From positions 372,001 to 436,000 of the forward strand of contig JAZGUH010000699.1 of NCBI GenBank assembly GCA_037893225.1: a stretch of DNA of 64,000 nucleotides, written 5' to 3'. The DNA comes from Hippasteria phrygiana (Eukaryota; Echinodermata; Asteroidea; Valvatida; Goniasteridae). The translations under genes and the position numbers were made by a program. The notes beneath the pieces are model-generated. The model was not told where the DNA came from. It saw only the letters and a program-made list of their open reading frames with translations, and made no database searches. This document shows positions 35,701 through 47,700 of this stretch, piece by piece. The stretch's first letter is position 1, and the number at the start of each line of letters is the position of its first letter.

Positions 35701-38700
35701 GCTGGTTGTCATCTATAAGCACATTCCTGTACATACTCCAGCCTATTGTTTGAGCTAAGCTTGGCTGCACACGCCCTTCTTGGCATACCAGCACCCCATT
35801 AATAACAGTTGGCCAGAAGAGCTTAATAAAGCTCCTTATTCAATCAACAAAACTACAGCGGATGTGTAAAAAGTTAAAACAAAAAACAAAATTTATCTTC
35901 CAGCATTTTTTCTCCCATTAAATTGTTCCAAAAAAAAAAAAAAAGAATCTGAATTTTCCATAAATATCACAATGTGTTCAAGTTTAAAGGGGGGATTGTG
36001 AGTAGGTCTCACAGATGGTGAAAAGTACCCCCACCTGGGTCTATAGGTCTGAAAATTTGAATAATTTCTCTGGAATCTGTTTAAGAATTATCCTCTATTT
36101 AGACCTGGGTCGAGGAAAACTGTAAGGGTGGTAGGGTTGGCAATTCTAAATGTCACCAACCCTACCACCTCTGATCGTAACCCTTTTTTATACCTAGAGT
36201 ACCTTTTAGCCTTGTATTGGATGATTTCAATTTTAAAAAAAATATTAATGTTATTAAACATTTGTCATAAAAAAAAACCTGCAAATGCAGCGACTATACT
36301 GACTTGAAACAAAAAGAAACCAAGGGAACATTTCCAGTGAGCAGACGACTTAAATTTAATGAAGAAATATTTCTACCTACCTCCGGAGCAAATACAGACT
36401 TCCCCATTAGTTCACACATGTGTGCATACTCCATGTTGGTTAGGCCTGCTCCATATTCGGCATGGGGGTCGGCCTCGAGGGGCAAAAACAAATTCCATAA
36501 ACCCTCCGATTTGGCTTTGTCCTGGAGCGAAAGAAATTTAAAAAAATAAATGCTAACTGATAATAACAAGACAGGTGGAGCACTGTGGCTGCATGGTACT
36601 GGACTCAAGATCAAGCTTGGTGATACTATAGATTGTGGGTTCGAGTTCAGCAGGGGTCATGGTGCTTGTGTCCTTGAGCAAGACACTTTGTCACAAGTTG
36701 CTTCTCTCCACCCAGGAGTAAATGGGTACCTGTGAGGGCAGTGATGGTTATGTGTTTGATTATACCCATGTGCGCTTAACTTGCAGCCGTGGCTGTATAC
36801 TCCCCAGGGTGCTGAGGTTTCCGGAATGATTGATAGGCCTGATGAGCAGGGGTAATAATGCAGCGCCCCGAACACCATGATTGGTGGATATCTACACAAT
36901 ATTTCTTGATCATTATTGGAAATCGGGAGAAAAGAAGAAAACAATAAATGGGCGTGTCCTACCTTGAGCTGTTCTATAATAGGGTGTGGCTTCCACCTGT
37001 CGGACGACGATTGATGCGCAATCAGCTCCCGCTCCACCGGATACACATACTTTGTTACCATCTCGTTAACTTCGCCGTGCATCGACTGGGCATGCCCAGA
37101 CAGCGCGGATACTGATATGGCAAGCATGCCTGAAATCGGACGAAAAAGAAGTGTAACAATAATATATAACCAGAAGAGGAAAATGTAAAAAAATAATTTC
37201 ATAAAGAATAAGCGGTTATTCTGTATATCTTTTGTTCGCTCATTTTTTGAGGTGGCCACTGGGCTGGGCTGTTTTTTTTTCTTTCTTTTAGATAGCTATA
37301 GTTCTCCGCCAAAAATGGCTGCAAACTTTCCTGGGTAAACTTTTGTTTGCAAATTTGGGTGCGCTTTAATACACATCGGCACTTACGGGGTACCGGGAAC
37401 AAAGGGCAACAATAGGGACAATGGTACCCCACAATTGGGTCTTTAGAAATCGAAGTACCCCACAGCCGTAACGCTATGTATTTTAATATTTCTAAGGGGA
37501 CAAAGGAGAACAAAAGAAGGGAAATAGAGTCGAACAATAGAGGTACCCCACAAGCAATAGCGTGTCAAGTGTGGGTGTGGTTTTAAAATGACAGATAACA
37601 CCATCCACCTTGGGACACAGATTTACACCACTAGGCCTACTTGCAATACAAATCAGCCATTAGATCTCAACTCTTACTCCCCCCCCCCCTCCCAAACTAC
37701 CCAACCCACCTGGTGCCTGAGTGGAATAGCCCCGCCTGTGTGACGTCCATGTACAATAGCCCCTCTTTGATGGGGCTGGCCCATTACTCTTTGGGGGTGT
37801 TCCTCTGGTGGATGAGGAGGGTGAGCCAGTGAAGGTCCAGCCTGTGTTGGCCATCTGCTCAGCGAGGAGTCCGACCGCCTGGGCGTCTTTGGAGCTTGCT
37901 TGTCCTGCAGTTGAAACGAACCGACGACTGGTTCAGCAAAATTCAAGACTTGAAGGTTGACGTAACCATGGACAACTTTGGTGCAGAACTTAAGACCTGT
38001 ACTTGAGTCATAAAGCCTCAATCTTTCAACAGAGGAAATACAAGTAATTTGTTTGGTTTCTATTTGGATGATTATGCTGATTGAGTTGATGAGTTCAATT
38101 CAGTCCGAGTCAGTGTTATTTGTGACTCGATTCCACGTCTCAGTCACCACAAAAATGACTCAAGTCCAAGTTGAGTTTGAGTCATGAGTCATCTAACTCT
38201 GTCTTAGGCCGTATCCGAATAGCTGCGGCTTGAAATTACACACATGTCTATGGTAGCGGCTGCAGCCACATCACATAGACTTGTGTGTCATTTCAAGCAG
38301 TAGCCAAGTAATTCGGACACGGCTTATACCCTGTAGGGAGCGTTTGTAGACACCCTGCAAGATGGCAGCTACTCGGAAGAAGGAGAACGCCATGTAGAAG
38401 TCTAGGTTCTGGACCGGGGGAATTCCTCTCTGTCTGCAATACTGGGCCACAAACTCCTCCATGGTTGGAATGCCGAGCTCCGTAACGTCAAGACCGTCTA
38501 AACCTGCACGATGGATTGGTCAAAAGTCTTAGTGAAATTTAGTTTCAAGGGATTTTTTATAAAGTTTTAGCTTGTATTTCTAAGCTGGAAATGGCAAAGC
38601 CTTTCAACACCAACACCAACACCAACACCAACACCAACACCAACACCAACACCAACACCAACACCAACACCAACACCAACACCAACACCAACACCAACAC

Positions 38701-41700
38701 CAACACCAACACCAACACCAACACCAACACCAACACCAACACCAACACCAACACCAACACCAACACCAACACCAACACCAACACCAACACCAACACCAAC
38801 ACCAACACCAACACCAACACCAACACCAACACCAACACCAACACCAACACCAACACCAACACCAACACCAACACACACATCCTCAGCATGACCGAGCTTA
38901 TGGACTGGCTGCCCCGGCATCTACCAGAGACTGAAATGGTCTCGGTAGTTCATGGCGACTTCAGGTGAGTTTGGAGTGGGATTCAATTCAATCTTACAGT
39001 TTCCATGCTGCTTCCCAGTTATTATTGGCACAATAAAGATCAGATTTTCACTTTTTGTTATATTTCTATGCCATCATTGTCGTCAATGTTCATTATCCCC
39101 TTTGTCTTCACCTCCTATAACACCCTCTCACTCGACACCAACGCCACCCAGACCCTGGTCCGTACCTTTCAGCCGAGGAAACTTGGGAGAGAGATAGTAG
39201 GGCAGGCAGCAGTAGGCTAGGTCCGACAGGGGGTCACCGATGGTAGAAAGCTCCCAGTCCAGTACACTGACGACCTCGGCTCGGTCGGGATGGAGGATTA
39301 AATTATCCAACCTAGACGCACCAAGGAGAAATCAACAACGTGAATTCAAGAATATGTTCGATTTTATAATTATCCCTCCTGTACTTATAACTATCAAAAA
39401 CTCTAAACACCGACTCTCACAGTTTGTGTGTGTTTCAATCTGTCATTTGATAGGTTTTGATATGTAGGGTATAGCTGGCTCCATTTTGGCCTTGAGAACA
39501 GGAGGGTTAATTAAGCCAACTTTTACCGTCAGTGAGAACAAATCACCTCCCCTTTCACATGAGTCACATGTCCACAAATGTCTTTTTTTGAGATATAGGC
39601 CATAATGCATTGCAGGATTAACTTTTTTGGAAAATGGGATTATAGTCAAAATTAATTGATAAAACCTTCATTTCTCCTATTTCGGGGTTTTGACCTAAAT
39701 TTCTGCTTTAAAATGCAATTCAGTGGCATTTAAAACACCAAAGCTCTGGTTTTTTGGTTACCAAATTCTTAAGTGCAATTGACCTTTGACCTGCATAAAA
39801 GATTTTTCCTTGAGTGACCTTTTTGCCTTGTGTTGGGCGTTTATACCCATAAAAAAGTGAATTAAGCTGAAACAAAGCTCACATTTCAACTCCGAAACTT
39901 CTAGTTTGAATTGAATCCCACTCCAAACTCACCTGAAGTCGCCATGAACTACCGAGACCATTTCAGTCTCCGGTAGATGCCGGGGCAGCCAGTCCATAAG
40001 CTCGGTCATGCTGGGAATGTCGCGGGTCTCGCTAGCTTTGTACTGCTTGCTCCAAATCGCAATCTGTCGGGACACATACTTCCCTGTGGATGGCAAAAAT
40101 AAGCCAGTTCGGTATTCCAACTGCGCATGTGCACAACAAGATTCGACAATTTTTGTCTCGGGAAAAATGCACACAAGACCTATGGGGGGACGTGGTAACC
40201 GAATCTGCATTCTGTGCAATTTTTCGTGCCATCGCAAAAGACGCTGGAAAATTTTGTTCGAACAAAAGTTTGGACACACAAGACACCTGAAAACACTTAG
40301 CTGTCCAAAATAATTTTGAAAAACATGACGATCTCTTTAAATTTGCTGGTACCCGCTTTTGCAGGCATACGATGAAATGTTTCTCCCAAAAATAAAAAAT
40401 CGTCAAATCTTGATGTGCACATGCGCAGTTGGAATACCGAACTGGCTTATTGTATTGGAAATTTGGAATACAAGACGGAAATATCAGAGAATGCAGACAA
40501 TAAACTTTTTACGAATTAAATTTGGATATTTGGGACACCGATGTGCTGGTCCTCGTTTAGACTTGCTCTTAACTTCTTATGTACGGCTGTTATTGATGGG
40601 GTGCTGGTATGCCGAGATGGGCTTGTGCAGCCAAGCAAAATGCAAAAAGGCAAACAATGAGTACGTGCAGGAATGCGCATATAGACAACAACCGGCCAGG
40701 TGGTCTTTTTTTTCTCAAACCGAGGCTATGGCCGTCGTCCATACTCAAGAGGTTAAATGGCAGGGGGGAAACACTGACTAGTCAGGTACCTTGCTTTCCA
40801 AAGCCTTCCAGTCCAGCCTCTTGAATATTCACATCGTGGATACGACACAGGACACCACACATGGCATCATACACGTCCCGTCGCTCCAGCGGTTGCATAC
40901 CAGGAAGGGAGGGCTCCTTGAAGATTCGACCTTTGACCAGGTCCATCAGGTAGAAGGGAGTACCTACAATACTGTGCGAGGCAAGAATAGAAAAAAAAAG
41001 GATGATTTTGTTTAAAGGCTGGTAATCTTTTAACCCTAACCCCCTGCGCCCTTTTTGCAAGCACCCATTCTCAATCCTCCAAAATCCTCTTTTGCTTGAA
41101 ACACCATTCATCCTCAATTCTCCAAAATCCTCCAAAACTGCACATAGGATTTTGGAGGATTGAGGAGGGTTTTTAAACGTGGTGATGGTGCCTGAACAAT
41201 ATTCAATTTAGGAGAAAGGATCCTTTAATTTGGTACACAAGTAAGTTAACCCCTTGCAGTCGGATGTTATCGATGGAATGTGCCAGGGTGCCAGGCTCTC
41301 ACTGAAAGTGTTGTGCAGCCGAGCGTAAACGCAAACAATCGGATCTCCCATTTTGTGTGATTAAAACCTTTGTTTGAAAAAGCACCATCTATTCATTACA
41401 CTCCCATTCAAGAACAATATAGTTGAGTAATGAATGGATTGGGTATGAGCAGGAATGCGGCTATTCACGTCAACCAGCCCAGGCGTCTTGCTTCGCACAG
41501 TGGCTGTGGCCGTCATCAAGCTACAAGGGGACCAGTAACACAGCAGTTCCAATAGCTATCATTCGTGCTTGGGTGTTGTTATCACGCAGGTGGGTCATGT
41601 TTTGGTGTCCCTCTTACACCTGACCTGTGTAATTTCCATCAAGTATCATTAAAATTGACTTCACACTATTTCTTACTTGTTTGGCAGGTACTTTGCTTTG

Positions 41701-44700
41701 CACAATCACTCTTGGAGATAGAAGGCATTAAAGAATGTGTCCAGAATTGCAAAATCTTATACATGTCACTATGTAACAGGGACACCAAAAATGTCACACC
41801 TTTGGACCCCACATTTATGACCCAGGTACAAGACTGAGATACCTCATGAATCAACCACTGTTTAACCAAAGGACTTTGGTCAAACTTCCTCCAGGACGTC
41901 AGAGGTGCTCTCACCTTTCATCCTCGCAGAGCGCCAGCAGGTTGGGCACCGGTACCCCAGCCCCCCCGAGCGCCTTCATGGCCTGGTACTCTCTCTCCAC
42001 GGCGTGGGCGGAGGGCAGGAGTTTACCAGGCGGCTTCTTGCGCAGCACCATGTCCCTGCCCGCATAGCCCACGTAGTAGGTAGGGTTGGACTGGCCGTGC
42101 TTGAACTGACGTACGTTGAGGGCAGTGTCACGGCTGGACCTAGGAACACAAAAATCCCATATACCCCAAACTTGAATACGAAATCAGTCAGAGGTCATCA
42201 AAGCTACCCGGACAGGCCCTTTAAACATGTCTTGTAAGTAGTGATGGGATATAAATCTGGGTTGTTTTTTTACGTTCGGTTTGAATCCCACTATTCGGTT
42301 TTGATTTTGGAAACCGGATATTCAGAAGGCAACCTTAAAAATAATTAAGACTTGCATTTTTTGTGACACAGGCTTAAGAAAACAACTGGAACATCCTCCA
42401 ATTTGCTCCATGGTCTCTGATTGTAACTGCATTCACTCGCTAGTGGTCTTCTTGGTATATGAATCGCCTGCCCATCCATTTTTTCAACATTACAGCTCTG
42501 GAGTGTTTTTGTAAAGGCCCAGTGGTCACTGAATCCTGCAAACTATATCCAGTCATTGGGAGGTTTTTGTTAATGCAAATCGCCTATCACAAGCCCTAGG
42601 GCACTTGAGGTGTGAGCTTTTATGAGATTATGTGGAAGAACCAGCCCCCCACACTGAAACAAGACCAGCTAATCTCTTCACAGTATGAATAGGGTCGGAA
42701 TGGGTAACTAGTCCACTGCAAGACATTAATAACGCCTCTACCCATATTAAGCGTAGAATTACCCGCAGAATTACCCGCAGACCTCGAATTCAATGTGCCA
42801 AACCACCAGGCCACAACACTTCCACAAAAATGGAAACTTCCGGTGAAATAAAACTACGATAACTGGATTTTGAAATCTTTGATTTCTCTGAGCGCTACTT
42901 GTAAGATGGAAATCAGCAGGAACCATTTAAAGAGTCAATTTACCCGATGTTGATGGAGTTCAGGTAGGCTGTCAGTGAGTCTTGTGGTAGTTCTAGGCCT
43001 TTTCGGACGGCCGCCGTGCCTTCGACGTAGCCCTGGACGGGGAAGTTGAGAGCCCCTTCAAGTTCCGAGAGTGCTTGCTCTTTATCGTCAACCTATTAAG
43101 TGTCACAGAAAAAAAAAATTTCTTGAAAGCAAGCTTGAGATATCTGGAGAAATTCTCAAGAAATACTTTAAAGAATTCCAAACTAAATAAAAAAAATGCC
43201 AGACTCGCAAAAATGGTCTACACCCTTGCCGGCTTCTCTGGTAGTCGGTCACTCTAAATGGCATTGTTGACATCTAGCACCATCTAGTCACGTAGGTAAA
43301 GAAGGTCTATATACCTTGTAAATTAGAACAGAGATTTTTCTCTGTTTGCCCTATTCCGACGTAATGTATGAAGCACTGTATACTCGGTGCTTTCCGAGAG
43401 CCCGTGTGAAAAAATGCACAGGCTTACTCAGGCGGGATTCGAACCCACGACTTCCTGCTTATTCGAATCGGCCAGCCGACCCCGGCAAGCTCGGTGGTCG
43501 AGTGGTTGAGCAAGAAGTCGTGGGTTCGAATCCCGCCCGAGTAAGCCTGTGCATCTTTTTTTACACAGGCTCTCGGAAAGCACTAAGTATACAGTGCTTC
43601 ATACATTACGTCGGGATAGGGCAAAAAGAGGAAAATCTCTGTTCTAATTTACATCATTATCCCCGGCGCAAAAATTCCATCTTCAGGTCTATACCTTGAT
43701 GCTCTGGATACCCATGTCTCTAGCTGCTTTGACATTTGGTCCAAGGTCGTCCAGAAAAAGAGCATCCGCTGGCTTCTCTTTTAATCGATCCAAACACAGC
43801 TGATAGATGGCGGGGTCAGGCTTGGCCACGCCCTCCAGAGAGGACTCCACCACCTGTTCAGGAATCAAGCATATGCACCAGAATATCCTATCACATTTTT
43901 ATTATAGTTGTAATTTGCTTTTGAACCGATGGCAAAACCAACCATTTTATTGGCTAAGAGATGTCAAGTTATTCAAAATGAACATTAACCCTAACTACCC
44001 AACATGCAGGTTTTGTCTAATTTTGATGGGTTCAAGACTGTAGCGCCTTGGCACCATTACTTTACATGGAGCTATGATGCCTCAATTTGTCTAAGTGCAA
44101 AGAATGTGCCATAGGTTTACTGCACAGTGTTTGATTGTGACGGTTTGAGGAAGCCTCCTAGTAAAAATGCCTAGGGGGTTAGGGTTAATGGAAACTTACT
44201 AGTGGTGGGAGAAATCAGAGATTTCAAAATCCCGTTATCCTAATTTTGTTCAAACTGAATAACGGTTATCTGATTTTACCGCAAGTTCCCATCTAGCTCA
44301 TAGTCATGCCAACAACAAGTGATGAGTGAGGTTCCACACGAAAAGCCCTCCCAATGACTGGATATAGTTTGCAGGATTCAGTGACCACTTGGCCTTTACA
44401 AAAACACTCCAGAGAGCTGTAATGTTGAAACAAAAAATGGATGAGCAGGCTATTCATATACCAATTGCAAGAAGACCACTAGCGAGTGAATGCAGTTACA
44501 ATCAGAGACCGTGGAGCAAATTGGAGGATGTTCCAGTTGTTTTCTTTATAGCCTGTGTCACCAAAAATGGGAGGCTTAAATTTTTGGGGGTTGCTTTCGA
44601 ATATCCGGTTTCCAAAATCGAATAGTGGATTTCAAACCGAATGCTAAAAAAATCCAGATTTATATCCCACCACTAAAACTTACACATACTTACATCCTGA

Positions 44701-47700
44701 ATTTGTTCAGATTGTGCAGGTCTCTAGGTCTATAGAAATTTGGGATAATTTCTCTGGAACTGTTGAAGAATTATCCTCCATTTAGATCTGGGCCCAGGAA
44801 AACCGTAAGGGTGGTAGGGTTGGCAACCTAAAATGTGGCCAACCCCACCACCTCTGTTGTAGCCCAAAACCTAGAGTGGCTTTTAGTATTGGGCGACTTC
44901 CATTAAAAAAATCATTCTTACCACATCAAAGAGTTTTCCATCGACTGGGAAGAGAGACTTCACCGACCCCTCGTGCTTCCAGTTGTTGGTGAGCAAGGCC
45001 GTCTTTAAGCCCTCCGCCCGGATGCACTGGAGGGCGTCGACCATCTCGGGGATGGGTTTGGCTGCCTTGGCCACAAAATCATCCAGGAGTCCGGAGACGT
45101 CAACATCGTAGCCAAGCTGCAGACGGCAAATTGAAAGTCCAAGGCTTGTTTGGATTGACGAAAATGATGTTGCAATGTCATAATATGCACTGGATGATTT
45201 TAACCAATGGGTTAAAACAAATTCTCATTTTTAAATGAAAAAGCAGCAAGGTGTTCAACAAAGTTTGTAAGGTATTTTCCTTCCCAATTACCGGACCTAT
45301 GCAAAACAAATATCCATGTAATACATACAAGTAATAACCATGTCTTACAACATGAACATGAAAATGCTTGTTTACGTTGGAAGCAAAAATAAGGTACAGG
45401 TTTTTAATCTTTTCTAAATCTAACCAAATCAATTTATAGTCCAAAACCATTCCATCAATAAACAGCGTTATGAAGAGATCACGATAAGAAACAGATTCCG
45501 AACAAGCTATTTAGTATAGAAATCAACTACATTGTACCACCAAGAAACAGTGAAAAAAAGTTTGGATCGAGACATACTGCCGTGTCTTTTATGGCATCAT
45601 GCTTTTCCTCATAAACACAAAAATGTGCATACGCTTAAGAATCCACAATTTGCAATTTGTCCCTAAAGTCCCTAAAATTGAGACCAACATGGAAATAACG
45701 CTGTCCTCCATGTATTCATGTGATAAAAATCCGCTGATCTCCATGTATAAACAATTGGATAGATCATTGGCTGTTCAAGTTGATGACACCGTCCGCCATC
45801 TTTCCACTCCAGGCAATATGAAATGTAACTTAGTACAAGCATGACGTAAGCAGGCACTAGGCTAGGCAGCAATGATTTATGGATGTTCCACGAGTGGTAA
45901 CATGGTGACTGCTGGCGACAGTTGTTTGTACAACGTGCAACGGCCAATGAGCTATCCAGAGTTTTATACAATGTACATAGAGATCAGTGTTGAGTGGTCC
46001 CTTTATCTGCTTTGGGGAACACACCCTCATATGTGATGCAATCAAGCAAAATCAGTCGGAACTCGGCAATCCTTGTTTTGAGATATGGGCCAAAATATGT
46101 TCCTAGTAGAAAAATCTAAAATAATTTTTTTACAAAAACAGAAGGGAAAAACATTCTTCTTTCACATGAAAATATTACATGTATTATCAATGTGCTAAAA
46201 ATGAGTCAATTAAAGTACTGTAAATTTATACTTGATTTTCTCAGTTTCTTTCTTTTTAATGTGCCGGTGTTCAAATATTTATAACTTTTTAACCAAAGGT
46301 CGCATTCACATGGGGTTTTCACTAAATATGGAGCTACAAAGTACAAAGTACGCTACAAAGTACAAATTCAGACTGATTCTACTTGATTGCATCACCTATT
46401 TACTGCCCCGATTAGAATTACCAGTGCAGAACATTCTTTGCTGAACTCGATATCAAACTCCTCTTTTATCAGTTCTCCTCGATTGAGTTTCAACCAGGAC
46501 CCATTCGGATCAGACGACCCGATTACCTTCAATATGGTACCCGCTGGAAGTCCTTTCTCTGCTTCAAATTCTGTACAGTTGAAAATATTTCATCATTGGT
46601 TCACACATTTTTCAAGACATAACTGACGTGCTACAACACAATAAGCCAGTTCGGTATCTCAAAGGTCAAAGGTTATTCGGGATAAAATTGCTGACGCAAT
46701 GTCATGCTGTTACGCAAGCGCCCATTCTGATTGAAACACGTGCGCGTTGTGCGACCACCTTTTGCGTTCACACACATTCGAGATCAAATGTCATTGCGCA
46801 CATGCGCAGTTGAAATACCGAACTGGCTTATTGAAGAGATTATTTTTGTGGTACTTTTTGGTCTTGACAGTCCGTCATTGTCCTGGAGTGAAGTTATTTT
46901 AAAAATGGATTCTACAAACACGCCATGAAACTTATTTAGAAGTCTCCATTTTTTTTGCAGTGCACGTAAACAGGTAAATGTTCAAATTTCAGATGTACAA
47001 AATATATTCACCCAGATTTAGGTGACGATGCACAATTACCCGAGTCAATGAATTCGGTATAAAATTAAGCTTTTGTCGAATTTCACTTTGCTAAGAAATG
47101 CAAAGATGATTTATTTTTGGAATGATAAAAATGAGCAATTTTTGTTTAAGTATTAAAGCCAGAAGTTTATTTCTTTGTTGTGGTAGACAGCACATTACGT
47201 AATATTTAACACTGATCTAGCTCCCATGGGTTTCAGTAAAAATTACATGATGTACAGGTACAAATGTATATGACTTTAGCTTCAGAAAGTGGAACGATTC
47301 TATTTATATAATACCCCCACCAAAAATCGGTCAGGAACAGCAAATCTTGGAAAATAATTATAACCATCCACTCATGTTCAGAATTGTATAAACATGTGGC
47401 ACAACCGTTTAATTTTGAGACTTTTAGTCAGGAAATGTCCGTGCAATGTAGGGGAAGAAAGTTTTTGTTGTCTATGTTTTATGTTCTTGCACTGTGTATG
47501 GTCACTGAAAGTATTCACATAGTCACATACATGTTGATTTCTGCCCGATGATTTTCTTGCAGATTGTGCAGTCATGTTTAGATAGTTGTTATCAAGGAGG
47601 GTTGGTTATTTTCCAAGGTTTTTCTGCTTTTTTTTCTGATTTTGGTGGGGTATTAAAATAAAATCTTCCCAGAAAGTTTTAGTTACCTTTAAATATTGGA

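Noticed and set aside
38591..38968. Plus-strand frame of Asn-Thr repeats ending in an ACAD10-like peptide
   Set aside because: It is a microsatellite read through into the inverted exon copy, with no start context, splice partners or homologue.
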